Shown: positions 44,747 to 54,250 of the stretch, piece after piece | Numbering within the stretch: position 1 is the first letter of the stretch | Layout: each line of letters starts with the position of its first letter | NCBI GenBank assembly: GCA_947642455.1 | Contig: CANRSN010000013.1 | Coordinates: 1-56,524 of the forward strand | Source of the DNA: an uncultured Clostridiaceae bacterium | GTDB lineage: Bacteria; Bacillota; Clostridia; TANB77; CAG-508 | Reading direction: 5' to 3' | Length of the DNA stretch: 56,524 bases | Program-made: the position numbers and the translations under genes | Notes under the pieces: generated by a model | What the model was told of the DNA's origin: nothing | Databases searched by the model: none | The model's input: the letters and a program-made list of their open reading frames with translations, nothing else

Positions 44747-45457
44747 ATGCAAAGAATTTTAAGTGAAATGAGAAAAGCAATAAGAGCATACAATATGATT
44801 GAAAATGGAGATAAAATTGCTGTATGTTTATCTGGTGGCAAAGATTCGATTACTATGTTAATAGGTTTAAAACAATTACAGAAATACTTCGATAAAGATT
44901 TTGAAATAGTGGCTGTTAGCGTAAATCCTGGTTTTGACTTTTTCGATGTTAATTTTTTACAGCAAACCTGTAATAAATTAGAGGTGCCACTTATTATTGA
45001 AGAAAGTCATATAAAAGAAATTGTTTTTGATATTAGAAAAGAAAAACGCCCATGTTCTTTATGTGCAAATATTAGAAGGGGTATCCTAAATTCTGTCGCT
45101 ATAAGAGAAGGTTGTAATAAAATTGCTCTTGGCCATAATGAGGATGATGTTTTAGAAACTTTTTTAATGAATTTATTTTTAACTGGTTCATTTTCAACTT
45201 TTGGACCTAGTTCATATATGGATAGGTCTAAAATTACTGTAATTCGACCTTTAATTTATCTTTCTGAAAAGGAAATACAAAAATTTGTAAAAAGAGAAAA
45301 TATTACCGTTATGAAAAAAAATTGCCCTATGGACGGGATTTCCAAGAGAGAATATATGAAAGATTTACTTTTTAAACTTTCATGTGACATCCCAATGGTT
45401 AGAGCTAATTTACTTGGAGTTATAAAAAGAAATAATATAAAAGGTTGGCATTCATAA
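44747..45457 (+). CDS. TtcA/TilS-like PP-loop tRNA-modifying protein
   Basis: A 236-residue protein. SGGKDSITMLIGL is the PP-loop ATP motif (residue 30), CSLCANIRRG gives a CxxC pair that with a third Cys (KKNCPMDGI) could hold an iron-sulfur cluster as in TtcA, and LGHNEDDVLETFLMNLFLTG is the family's second motif. TtcA thiolates tRNA C32; the exact target is uncertain here. ATG follows AAGGAAGG. Confidence 0.85.
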   Translation: MQRILSEMRKAIRAYNMIENGDKIAVCLSGGKDSITMLIGLKQLQKYFDKDFEIVAVSVNPGFDFFDVNFLQQTCNKLEVPLIIEESHIKEIVFDIRKEKRPCSLCANIRRGILNSVAIREGCNKIALGHNEDDVLETFLMNLFLTGSFSTFGPSSYMDRSKITVIRPLIYLSEKEIQKFVKRENITVMKKNCPMDGISKREYMKDLLFKLSCDIPMVRANLLGVIKRNNIKGWHS

Positions 45458-45531
45458 TACCTTCTTTATTGTTTGTCCACACAAAATTACAAAGCAATTT
45501 TGTGTGGAACGTTTGGCGAAGCTTTTATATA

Positions 45532-45577
45532 ATAGAGCATATTACACCACTATGTGCGAAATATACTCTATTTTTTT
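45532..45577 (+). terminator. Terminator after the PP-loop gene
   Basis: ATAGAG-C-ATATT pairs with AATAT-A-CTCTAT and ends in TTTTTTT. A second hairpin (CCACACAAAATT/AATTTTGTGTGG) lies just before it. Confidence 0.8.
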
Positions 45578-45579
45578 GT

Positions 45580-47286
45580 TTAAAATATTTTCATTAGTTG
45601 TTCCATTTTTTCATCTGCATCTTCTAATGTTTTTCCTTTTACTCCGATATAATATTTTATTTTCGGCTCTGTTCCTGAAGGTCGTACACAACACCAAGCA
45701 TTATCATTTAACTCATAATACAATACATTTGATTGAGGAAGCCCTGTACTACTCTTTTCGCCAGTATTGCATTCTATTATAGTTTGAGATTGATAATCTC
45801 TTATTTTTTGTACTTTGTAATTTCCAAATTCTTTTGGTGGGTTAGTTCTTAAATTTTCTAAAATTCTTTTCATTTTTTCCACACCATCTGCACCTTCTAG
45901 TGTAACTGATTTTATTCCTTCTTTGTAGAAACCATATTTTTCATAGATTTTTATCATTTGATCCCATAAAGTCAAACCTTTTTCCTTATAATATGCTGCC
46001 GCTTCACATAGCATCATAACTGCTACTATAGAGTCTTTATCTCTCGCATGTGTACCAACTAAACAACCATAGCTCTCTTCAAACCCAAATATATATTCCT
46101 TTTGTTTTGTTTGTTCAAATTCTTTTATTTTCTCACCTATATATTTAAAACCTGTTAGTACCTCTATCAATTCAATTTTATATTCTTTTGCTATTGCATC
46201 TGCTAATGTTGAAGATACTATACTTCGTATTAATGCTCCATTTTCTGGTAAGGTATTTCTTTGCTTTTTTTGCGATAATATATATTCTGCAATTAATAAT
46301 GCTGACATGTTTCCCGTAAATGCTCTATATTCTCCTGTTTTTGAATCTTTCGCATATACTCCTAATCTGTCTGCATCAGGATCTGTTGCTAGAACTATTT
46401 CTGCATTTATTTTTTTTGCTAGTTCTAATGCTAATTTAAATGCTTTTTTGTCTTCTGGATTTGGATATTCTACTGTTGGGAAATTGCCATCTGGCATTTC
46501 TTGCTCTTTAACTATATTTACATTGTTAAATCCAATTTCTTTTAATATTGTTTTCACAGGAATATTTCCCGTTCCATGTAAAGGTGTATATACTATGCTT
46601 AAATTGCTTTGTTTTTTTATGGCTTCTGGATTTAATATTTGTTTTTTTAGCTCTTCTAAGTATTTTGTATCAATCTCTTTGCCTATTACATTGTATAATC
46701 CCTTTTCTCTGGCTTCTTCTTTTTTTATTGTTTTTATTTCTCCATAATCTGTTATATTGTTTACTTCTTCTATTATTTTCTTATCTTTTGGAGATACTAT
46801 TTGTGCTCCATCTTCCCAATATACTTTATACCCATTATATTTAGGTGGATTATGGCTTGCTGTAATCATTATTCCTGCTATACAACCTAGTTCTCTAACA
46901 GCATACGATAGTTCTGGTACTGGTCTTAAACTTTCAAAAACATATGATTTTATTCCATTTGCATTTAAACATAATGCTGTTATTTCACTAAATTCTTTTG
47001 ACATGTTCCTTGAGTCATATGCTATTGCTACACCCTTTTGCTCTCCATTTTCCTTAATTATATAATTTGATAACCCTTGTGTTGCCTTTCCTACTGTATA
47101 TTTGTTCATTCTATTTGTTCCAATTCCTATTACTCCTCTTAAGCCTGCTGTTCCAAACTCTAAGTCTTTATAAAATCTATCTTGTATCTCTTCTTCATTT
47201 TTTTCTATTAATTTCAATTCTTCTCTGTCTTTTTCATCTATTGTTGTATCTTTACACCACTTATCATATTTTTCTCTATAATTCAT
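45580..47286 (-). CDS. Phosphoglucomutase/phosphomannomutase
   Basis: A 568-residue alpha-D-phosphohexomutase. The catalytic TASHNPPKYNGYKVY loop is at about residue 140, the metal site ATDPDADRLGV near residue 295, sugar loop GFEESYGCLVG, and phosphate loop RPSGTEPKIK near the end. It interconverts glucose 1- and 6-phosphate (or mannose). Its neighbour activates glucose 1-phosphate, a logical pair. Confidence 0.93.
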   Translation of the reverse strand: MNYREKYDKWCKDTTIDEKDREELKLIEKNEEEIQDRFYKDLEFGTAGLRGVIGIGTNRMNKYTVGKATQGLSNYIIKENGEQKGVAIAYDSRNMSKEFSEITALCLNANGIKSYVFESLRPVPELSYAVRELGCIAGIMITASHNPPKYNGYKVYWEDGAQIVSPKDKKIIEEVNNITDYGEIKTIKKEEAREKGLYNVIGKEIDTKYLEELKKQILNPEAIKKQSNLSIVYTPLHGTGNIPVKTILKEIGFNNVNIVKEQEMPDGNFPTVEYPNPEDKKAFKLALELAKKINAEIVLATDPDADRLGVYAKDSKTGEYRAFTGNMSALLIAEYILSQKKQRNTLPENGALIRSIVSSTLADAIAKEYKIELIEVLTGFKYIGEKIKEFEQTKQKEYIFGFEESYGCLVGTHARDKDSIVAVMMLCEAAAYYKEKGLTLWDQMIKIYEKYGFYKEGIKSVTLEGADGVEKMKRILENLRTNPPKEFGNYKVQKIRDYQSQTIIECNTGEKSSTGLPQSNVLYYELNDNAWCCVRPSGTEPKIKYYIGVKGKTLEDADEKMEQLMKIF

Positions 47287-47434
47287 CTTTCATTGTATGG
47301 TATATTACTTAAATATACCATCTACTCCTCCTTATATAATCTTTTGACTTGTTCCATCAATTTATTATCTCTTCTTTTTTTATTTATATTTTGTAAGATT
47401 CGAAGTGTTAAATTTTCTGCTGTGTTATTAATAT

Positions 47435-48676
47435 TTATATATTATAAAAATTTTGATATAATTTTCTAGCCGTTTCAGGACTGTCTACACCCTCTGCATT
47501 TTTTACTGGAGCAAATTCTTCTTCTCTTTTTACTCTCATTATAGCCATATCTTCTAAACTTTCAAATGCGTCAAATAAAAACGCTTCAAATTTATACGCA
47601 TTTGGCTTTTCTGGATTTACAATTTCCCCATTTTCATTCATATATGGTATTTTTTTATAGGCATAATGATATGGTAATTTGTCTTTGCTTATCTCATCTA
47701 TTGCTTCTATATTAAATAAATTACATAAAATATGTGATTCCCCATATGTTAATTCTCCGTTTTGTTCTCTACTTTCCGCTAATTCTTTAGATATTTCTGA
47801 ATACTCTATAACACTTGGCTTTTCATTTTTTCTACAAAACACTCCTACTCTTTCTTCTGGACATGCTTTTACAACACTTTTTCCTGCTACTAATACATTT
47901 TTTTGTTTTGCTATCCCTGCTAATATCGGATCTACCATTTTTGCTAAAACATTGTCTACTCCTCCTATGAATGCCCATTGTATTCCTCTTGCTTTCATAT
48001 CATATATTATTCCATTTTTTCTCATTGCTACAAATATTCCGCCATGACCATCTGCAGCTTTATTTATTAAACCTTCTTTGTTTAATAGAATTTTTCCTTG
48101 TTCATCTATTACAGGTAATTGCCCTTGTGTAAAGAATTTTACTTTACTTTTATCATAACCAAAATAGTTATTCTTTTCAAAAAATTTTATTGTATCATCA
48201 TTGTTTTCCTCACTTGTCATTATATACCAAGGCACATATTCTCCATATTTTTCATATGTTTCTTTTAGTGTATCACATAATATTTCAAATAAACATTTAT
48301 GTGAATCTAACCCTAAGTCATATGTCCCCTTTGGTCCATTGTGACTTAGCCTTGTGCCTTGTCCTCCTGCCATTGTTACTACTGCATATTTTCCTTCTTT
48401 TATTAATTCTTCTCCTTGCTTTTTATATTTTTCTCTTTCTTCTTCTGATAATTTGTCTTTTTCTACATATGGTATTGGTTGTAAGTTAATCTGACTAAAT
48501 GATATTTCTTTTTTTGTGTTTTGATATAGTTTTTCTATCTGATTAAAATTTATTGTTAATATTTCATCTAGTAATTTGTTTTTTTTGTTTACGTCTAATT
48601 TCTCATAGTTGGTTAACAATTGCTCTTGCCCATACTCTTCTAGAAGTTCTTTTACTCTTGAGTATTTTTCTTCCAT
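47435..48676 (-). CDS. UTP-sugar-1-phosphate uridylyltransferase (UDPGP family)
   Basis: A 413-residue protein with VVTMAGGQGTRLSHNGPKGT near residue 98, then WYIMTSEENND and GGVDNVLAKMVDP, typical of UDP-sugar pyrophosphorylases. It makes UDP-glucose or UDP-GlcNAc for envelope synthesis. The promoter is 80-110 bases upstream. Confidence 0.9.
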   Translation of the reverse strand: MEEKYSRVKELLEEYGQEQLLTNYEKLDVNKKNKLLDEILTINFNQIEKLYQNTKKEISFSQINLQPIPYVEKDKLSEEEREKYKKQGEELIKEGKYAVVTMAGGQGTRLSHNGPKGTYDLGLDSHKCLFEILCDTLKETYEKYGEYVPWYIMTSEENNDDTIKFFEKNNYFGYDKSKVKFFTQGQLPVIDEQGKILLNKEGLINKAADGHGGIFVAMRKNGIIYDMKARGIQWAFIGGVDNVLAKMVDPILAGIAKQKNVLVAGKSVVKACPEERVGVFCRKNEKPSVIEYSEISKELAESREQNGELTYGESHILCNLFNIEAIDEISKDKLPYHYAYKKIPYMNENGEIVNPEKPNAYKFEAFLFDAFESLEDMAIMRVKREEEFAPVKNAEGVDSPETARKLYQNFYNI

Positions 48677-48754
48677 ATTTGACTCCTTTCATACTTTAAA
48701 CTTTTTAACAGTTCAAATATTTTTAAATTAATAATTTCCCCTCTTGTTGACCTT

Positions 48755-48783
48755 ATAATATATCATATTGCAATTTTAGTCAA
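48755..48783 (-). promoter_or_regulatory. Promoter of the UDPGP gene
   Basis: Minus strand -35 TTGACT (48778-48783), 17-base spacer, -10 TATTAT (48755-48760). Confidence 0.75.
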
Positions 48784-48873
48784 ATTCATTTTGCGTTTTC
48801 CAGCAAAAAAGAGTACAATTTGTTACAATTCATAGATATTAATTATCTATCTAGGCAATATAATATTTGTTTT

Positions 48874-48951
48874 AAGAACCTCTATATCGTATTGAACCCA
48901 AAAATTGGATATTTTTTTGGGTTCAGCACATTTTTTAGAGGTTCTTTTTTA
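48874..48951 (-). terminator. Long nested hairpin/terminator
   Basis: AAGAACCTCTA pairs with TAGAGGTTCTT, and inside it TGAACCCAAAAA pairs with TTTTTTGGGTTCA. It follows the stop of the gene at 48957 on the minus strand, with T-runs on either side. It could also be a structured RNA element. Confidence 0.75.
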
Positions 48952-48956
48952 TATTA

Positions 48957-49493
48957 TTAACTGATTTTTTCTTTTCTTTCAAAGTCTCCAAATATTTCTG
49001 TTATTTCTTTTTCTCCTGATGTATTTAGCATTTTATCGTTACTATTTAATATTTCTTGTATGCTTCCATTAAACTCTACTATTTCATAGCATGATACTAT
49101 TTTTATTTCTACTCCTACCTCCTCTAGCTTTGTTTTGTTTTTTTGTATGTATTTGTCTATATGTTCTCTTGCCTTTTTAATAAATTCTTTACTTCCATTG
49201 ATTATTATTAGTTGTTTTTCTGCCATATTTTTGTCTAATATTTTGCTTATGTTTGTGTATCTACTTGTACTTGTTCTTGTCCAATTTATGTTTAAAATCT
49301 CTTTGTCCTCTTTTAAGTTCAACCTTTCTACTAAAGTCTTTACATTTTCTACTATATCTTTTTCTAGAATTGTGGCTATTTTTCTTCCTTCGTTTATTGA
49401 TTTACTTATGTAAGGTAGCATCATTGTTACTAAATGCCAATCACTCACATAAAAACTACATAAATTTGTAACTGTTTTTTCTTGATAATTCAT
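48957..49493 (-). CDS. Conserved hypothetical protein, 178 aa
   Basis: NLCSFYVSDWHLVTMMLPYI near the start, then a helical-strand mix with KQLIIINGSKEFIKKAREHI. It is soluble; no function recognised. A clostridial host gene downstream of which the UDPGP transcript starts. Confidence 0.65.
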   Translation of the reverse strand: MNYQEKTVTNLCSFYVSDWHLVTMMLPYISKSINEGRKIATILEKDIVENVKTLVERLNLKEDKEILNINWTRTSTSRYTNISKILDKNMAEKQLIIINGSKEFIKKAREHIDKYIQKNKTKLEEVGVEIKIVSCYEIVEFNGSIQEILNSNDKMLNTSGEKEITEIFGDFERKEKIS

Positions 49494-49838
49494 ATTTATA
49501 GCCTCCTATTTGTTTTTCACTATGGTAAATTTTACCATTTAATTTCTTATATGTCAATAATATTACAAATAAAATTTTCGCTATATTTCGACATTTCGCC
49601 ATCTTTCGTGCTTATATCATATATTTCAGCGTTTTCACTTTATATACGTGTTTTTTCTTTTCCTACGCATAGTTGCATTTCGACCATCTTCCATATCATT
49701 CTATTTTTTATGATAAAATAGAACACTATATTTTCATTCAAAAAATTTTTTCCAAATAAGTATATTTTTTTTTTAATTGTAAATACTTTTACTAATGAGA
49801 AAATTTTTTAAAATATTTTTATAATTTGGAGGTTTTGT
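49494..49838. other. Intergenic gap before spoIIR
   Basis: AT-rich with no gene seen. Promoters for the flanking divergent genes must lie here, but I could not fix a sigma-A or sigma-F promoter with confidence. A ribosome site TTGGAGG is present just before 49839. Confidence 0.5.
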
Positions 49839-50504
49839 ATGAAAACTATATTATCTATTATATATTCTAAAAAAGTAAAATATTCCTTAACTTTGATAAC
49901 TTTACTATGTATATATGTAATTGTTTGTGCTATTTCTTATGTACATGCTGTTTCTTCTAATATTGAACAAAGTGTTTTTAGGCTTCATGTTCTTGCAAAT
50001 AGTGATTCTGAAGAAGATCAAAATTTAAAATATATTGTTAGAGACAATTTAATTGAATATATGAATTCTCTTGTAAATGGTACTTCTTCAAAAGATGATG
50101 TAATTTCTATTGCAAATTCACACTTAGAAGATTTTCGTACTATTGCAAAACAAACAATTTTGGAAAATGGTTATGATTATGATGTTGATGTTGAAATAGG
50201 TAATTTTGATTTTCCAACAAAATCTTATGGTGATATTTCTTTACCTGCTGGTCCTTATGATGCTTTAAGAGTAAAAATAGGTAAAGCTGAAGGTGCTAAC
50301 TGGTGGTGTGTAATGTTCCCTCCTCTATGTTTTGTAAATATAAGTTCTGGTGTTGTTCCAGAAGAGTCTAAAGAATATATGAGAAATGAACTTTCTGATG
50401 AAGAATATGATTTAATAAGTAATAAAGACTCTGCTGATATACAATTCAAATTTAAACTTATTGAATGGTTACAAAATAGTGATATATTAACTGCAAAAAA
50501 ATAG
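49839..50504 (+). CDS. spoIIR: Stage II sporulation protein R
   Basis: A 221-residue protein with an N-terminal membrane/signal segment (about residues 17-40), then VFRLHVLANSDSEEDQNLKY, the family hallmark, and GANWWCVMFPPLCFV. SpoIIR is secreted from the forespore to activate the SpoIIGA protease and sigma-E in the mother cell. It shows the host is an endospore former. Confidence 0.93.
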   Translation: MKTILSIIYSKKVKYSLTLITLLCIYVIVCAISYVHAVSSNIEQSVFRLHVLANSDSEEDQNLKYIVRDNLIEYMNSLVNGTSSKDDVISIANSHLEDFRTIAKQTILENGYDYDVDVEIGNFDFPTKSYGDISLPAGPYDALRVKIGKAEGANWWCVMFPPLCFVNISSGVVPEESKEYMRNELSDEEYDLISNKDSADIQFKFKLIEWLQNSDILTAKK

Positions 50505-50540
50505 TTGTAAATTATTGAATTTTGTGATATATATATAAGA

Positions 50541-50577
50541 TAGAATATTTTAAATATTCTATTTTATTTTTTGAAAT
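50541..50577 (+). terminator. Terminator after spoIIR
   Basis: TAGAATATTT pairs with AAATATTCTA and is followed by TTTTATTTTTT. Confidence 0.75.
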
Positions 50578-50597
50578 AATTTTTGGGGGTAATATAA

Positions 50598-51860
50598 TTG
50601 GATAAATTAGTAATACATGGTGCAACAAATCTAAAAGGTGAAGTAATAATTAGTGGTGCAAAAAACGCTGCTGTAGCCTTACTTCCAGCCACTTTATTAG
50701 TTGATGGTATTTGCACAATTAACAATCTACCTAATATTAGTGATGTAAAAATATATTGTTCTATTTTAGAAGATCTTGGTGCAAAAATAACTTGGAATTC
50801 TGAACATGAAATTGTTATTGACACAAGAAATATTTCATGCACAGTTGCTCCTTTAGATAAAACTAGTAAGTTTCGTGCTTCTTATTATTTAATAGGTGCT
50901 TTACTTGGTAGATGTAAATCTGTTCAAGTAGGTCTTCCTGGAGGATGCAATTTAGGAGCTCGTCCTATTGACCAACATATTAAGGGTTTTGAAGCACTTG
51001 GTGCCAATGTTGATGTTTCACAAGGTAAAATAACTGCAAAAGCTAACAAATTAATTGGTACATCTATTTACATGGATATTGTTTCTGTTGGTGCCACTAT
51101 CAATATTATGCTTGCTAGTGTACTAGCTGAAGGAACCACTGTAATTGAAAACCCAGCAAAAGAACCTCATATTGTTGATGTTGCAAACTTTTTAAATACC
51201 ATGGGAGCTGACATCCGTGGTGCTGGAACAGATAGTATTAAAATTAATGGTGTAGAAAAATTGCATGGTAATTGTACATATTCTGTTGTTCCTGATCAAA
51301 TAGAAGCTGGTACTTTTATGCTTGCAGCTGTTGCAACTAAAGGTGATATTACTATTAAAAATTGTGTTCCAGAACATTTAGATTGTATAACTGCCAAAAT
51401 TTTAGAAATGGGAGCAAATGTTGATATTGATAGAGACTCAATTAGAGTTTGGACTAATTTAAGACCTGAAAAAGCCAATATAAAAACACTTCCATATCCT
51501 GGATTTCCTACAGATTTACAACCTCAAATAGGTGTATGCCTTGCTTTTGCCAATGGTACAAGTATTATTAATGAAAGTATTTGGGAATCTAGGTTTCAAT
51601 ATACTGCAGAATTAAACAAAATGGGAGCTAAAATTACAGATCAGGGAAAGTCTGCTATTTTTGAAGGAGTAGATTGTTTAAGTGGTTCCCCTGTTTATGC
51701 TACAGACCTACGTGCTGGTGCAGCTCTTATTATTGCTGGTATTGCCGCAGAAGGTGAAACTTCTTTATATAATATTGAACATATTGACAGAGGTTATGAG
51801 AATATTGAAGAAAAGTTTAGAAAACTTGGAGCTAATATAAAGCGAGTTCATGAGGATTAG
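50598..51860 (+). CDS. murA: UDP-N-acetylglucosamine 1-carboxyvinyltransferase
   Basis: A 420-residue MurA with a TTG start behind GGGGGT (50598); the Met-Asp-Lys-Leu-Val-Ile beginning is as expected. GEVIISGAKNAAVALLPATL at the N-terminus, PGGCNLGARPIDQHIKGF near residue 117 (the active Cys loop), and FPTDLQPQIGVCLAFANG. It makes the first committed peptidoglycan precursor. Confidence 0.95.
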   Translation: MDKLVIHGATNLKGEVIISGAKNAAVALLPATLLVDGICTINNLPNISDVKIYCSILEDLGAKITWNSEHEIVIDTRNISCTVAPLDKTSKFRASYYLIGALLGRCKSVQVGLPGGCNLGARPIDQHIKGFEALGANVDVSQGKITAKANKLIGTSIYMDIVSVGATINIMLASVLAEGTTVIENPAKEPHIVDVANFLNTMGADIRGAGTDSIKINGVEKLHGNCTYSVVPDQIEAGTFMLAAVATKGDITIKNCVPEHLDCITAKILEMGANVDIDRDSIRVWTNLRPEKANIKTLPYPGFPTDLQPQIGVCLAFANGTSIINESIWESRFQYTAELNKMGAKITDQGKSAIFEGVDCLSGSPVYATDLRAGAALIIAGIAAEGETSLYNIEHIDRGYENIEEKFRKLGANIKRVHED

Positions 51861-51907
51861 TCCTTTGAATTGAAAGTGTATACTATTTTTACGAAAGAAG
51901 GATTATA

Positions 51908-52699
51908 ATGTTTAAGTTTTGCAGTTTATATAGTGGCAGTTCTGGTAATTGCTCTTTAATCCAAAGTGATTATACAAAAATTCTTATAGATGCAGGTGAG
52001 AGTTGTAAGAAAATTTCTACAGCTCTTACTTCTATTAATGTAGACCCTAATGAGATTGATGGTATTTTAATAACTCATGAACATTCTGACCACATAAAAG
52101 GTATAGCTACTCTTTCTAAGAAGTATGATATTCCTATTTTTGCAAATAAGGAAACTTGGGACGCCATGAAATCTGAAAAAGAGAAAATTTCAGAAAATAA
52201 TATTTCTTATTTTAATATTAATAAAAAATTTAGTATTAATGATTTAGAAATTTTGGCTTTTCCTATTCCTCATGATGCAGCAAACCCTTGTGGCTTTAAT
52301 GTTTTTCATAATAATACTAAGCTAAGTGTTGCTACCGATATAGGTCATATGACTTCTAGTATTGTAAATAGTTTAGCTAATAGTTCTTTTTTAATGTTAG
52401 AAGCAAATTATGACCCTAAGGTTTTACAATGCTCTCCATATCCATATTCTTTAAAACAACGTATTGCTGGTCCTAATGGTCATTTATCTAATGATATGGC
52501 TGGACAAACTATTTCTTATTTATCTAAGTTTGGACTTAAAACTGCTATGCTTGGTCACTTAAGTAAGGAAAATAATTTTCCTGAACTAGCTTATAAAACT
52601 GTTGTAGAACAACTTATGCAAAATAATATAGATGAAAATTCTTTAAGGTTATCTGTTGCTACAAGACTTGGTGTGAGTTCTATTATTGATGTTGGTTAA
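51908..52699 (+). CDS. MBL-fold metallohydrolase, WalJ/YycJ-type
   Basis: A 263-residue metallo-beta-lactamase fold. FCSLYSGSSGNCSLI is the start, ITHEHSDHIKGI the metal site, and LSVATDIGHM and GHLSNDM further conserved parts. It resembles YycJ, a 5' nuclease-like enzyme in the WalRK locus. It lies in a unit with rlmH, as in many Firmicutes. Confidence 0.88.
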   Translation: MFKFCSLYSGSSGNCSLIQSDYTKILIDAGESCKKISTALTSINVDPNEIDGILITHEHSDHIKGIATLSKKYDIPIFANKETWDAMKSEKEKISENNISYFNINKKFSINDLEILAFPIPHDAANPCGFNVFHNNTKLSVATDIGHMTSSIVNSLANSSFLMLEANYDPKVLQCSPYPYSLKQRIAGPNGHLSNDMAGQTISYLSKFGLKTAMLGHLSKENNFPELAYKTVVEQLMQNNIDENSLRLSVATRLGVSSIIDVG

Positions 52700-52720
52700 C
52701 TATAGATTGGATGGTGTTTT

Positions 52721-53200
52721 ATGTTACACATTGATGTTATTTGTGTTGGAAAGCTTAAAGAAATTTATTTAAGAGATTGTATAAATGAATATTCTAAAAG
52801 ACTTTCTAGATATTGTAATTTATCTATTGTTGAACTTCCTGATGAGAAACTCCCAGATAAATTGAATGATAAGTTAGCTTTTGATATTAAAGAAAGAGAA
52901 AGTAATAATATTTTATCTCATATAAGAAAAGATAGTTATGTTGTCGCTTTAGATTTACGAGGTAAACAATATTCTTCTGAGGATTTTTCTAGAAAACTAG
53001 AAAATATTTCTTTAATAAATAGCTCTATTACTTTTGTAATTGGTGGTACTCTTGGACTCTCTGATAAATTGATTTCTACTTGTAATGAGTTGGTTTGCTT
53101 TTCTAAGATGACTTTTCCTCACCAACTTATTAGAGTGTTTTTGTTAGAACAAATTTTTAGAGCCTTCAAAATTTCTAATAATGAAACTTACCATAGATAA
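52721..53200 (+). CDS. rlmH: 23S rRNA (pseudouridine1915-N3)-methyltransferase
   Basis: A 159-residue SPOUT methyltransferase: VGKLKEIYLRDCINEYSKRL, then FVIGGTLGLSDKLI (cofactor knot) and FPHQLIRVFLLEQIFRAFKI, ending in the typical TYHR. It modifies helix 69 of 23S rRNA. Confidence 0.95.
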   Translation: MLHIDVICVGKLKEIYLRDCINEYSKRLSRYCNLSIVELPDEKLPDKLNDKLAFDIKERESNNILSHIRKDSYVVALDLRGKQYSSEDFSRKLENISLINSSITFVIGGTLGLSDKLISTCNELVCFSKMTFPHQLIRVFLLEQIFRAFKISNNETYHR

Positions 53201-53722
53201 TATAGAGGATTTTGTAGAGGGCGGGCCTTTATTTTTTGATTTTTATATAGATATAATTATTATGAATTAATTTCATGACAATAATTTCTATAGTTTAGAA
53301 GTTACATTCATGCACTTTTTTTGGGGGATACAAAGTCAAGAATTTTATCTTTTGTAATACCCTCTACAAAAATAATAACTATTTAATTTTTTACTGTTCA
53401 TATAATTACTATTAATATACTTTACTCTTACATTTCACTTAGATATTTTTAGTATATCTTTATAATATATTTCGTTAGTATATTTGCTTAGATACTTTTA
53501 GTATATCTTACTTAATATATTTCGTTAGTATAAATAGTAATTTATTTTATATATTTTTTGATATTTTCTTTTGGATTCTTTGTGTAATTATTAACTCTAG
53601 CATTTTTCTTACAAAAAAATATATTGAACTAAATATTATGATTTGAAAAAACATTTTTCACTTCCTTGAATTAATTTGTGTATCCATGATAACATCATTT
53701 CCTTTATTTGTCAACAAAAACT
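53201..53722. other. 522-base gap with a 162-bp inverted-repeat element
   Basis: No gene. TTTTGTAGAGGG (53210-53221) and CCCTCTACAAAA (53360-53371) are exact inverses bounding 162 bases. After it, a tandem pair of 45-46 bp units follows. It may be a MITE-like element or a regulatory RNA downstream of rlmH. Confidence 0.6.
53438..53532. repeat. Two tandem copies of a 45-46 bp unit
   Basis: Copies at 53438-53482 and 53487-53532 start CTTAGATA and end TTCGTTAGTATA, with few differences. No coding potential. Confidence 0.8.
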
Positions 53723-54250
53723 TTACGACAAAATTTCCCATATTATGACAGAAAACATCATTCCTATAAAATCTGCTATCAATGCTGCCTTTAATACAAA
53801 TCTTGTTTTCTTTATTCCTACACAGCTTGTATATATTGCAATTGTATAAAATGTTGTTTCTGTTGATCCCATAATTGTTGAAGCAATTAATCCTATTTTA
53901 GAGTCAACACCAAAATTTGTCATAATATCTGTTGCAACAGCTGTTGATGCACTTCCTGATATTGGTCTTACAAGTGCAAGTGGCATTATTTCACTTGGTA
54001 TATTAAAAAAATTTGTAATTGGTGAAATTGCATTTATTATTAAATCCAATATTCCTGAACTTCTAATTGCACCTATTGCCAAAAATATTCCTATTAATGT
54101 TGGGAATATTTTAAATACTATTTCTATTCCCTCTGTTGCACCATCTACAAATGTGTCAAAAACTTTATTTTTTTCTAATAACCCATATACTATTATAAGT
54201 AAAATTATTAGTGGTATAGCTGCCGATGATATATAATTTACTATATTCAT
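53723..54250 (-). CDS. spmB: Spore maturation protein B
   Basis: 175 residues from the ATG (54248-54250) that overlaps the spmA stop. A multi-membrane protein with FVDGATEGIEIVFKIFPTLI and GSASTAVATDIMTNFG, the SpmB nucleoside-transporter-gate pattern. With SpmA it helps spore core dehydration. Confidence 0.9.
   Translation of the reverse strand: MNIVNYISSAAIPLIILLIIVYGLLEKNKVFDTFVDGATEGIEIVFKIFPTLIGIFLAIGAIRSSGILDLIINAISPITNFFNIPSEIMPLALVRPISGSASTAVATDIMTNFGVDSKIGLIASTIMGSTETTFYTIAIYTSCVGIKKTRFVLKAALIADFIGMMFSVIIWEILS

Noticed and set aside
48874..48951. A known structured RNA such as 6S or tmRNA
   Set aside because: The nested hairpin is short and I see none of the conserved features of those RNAs; it fits a terminator after the gene at 48957.
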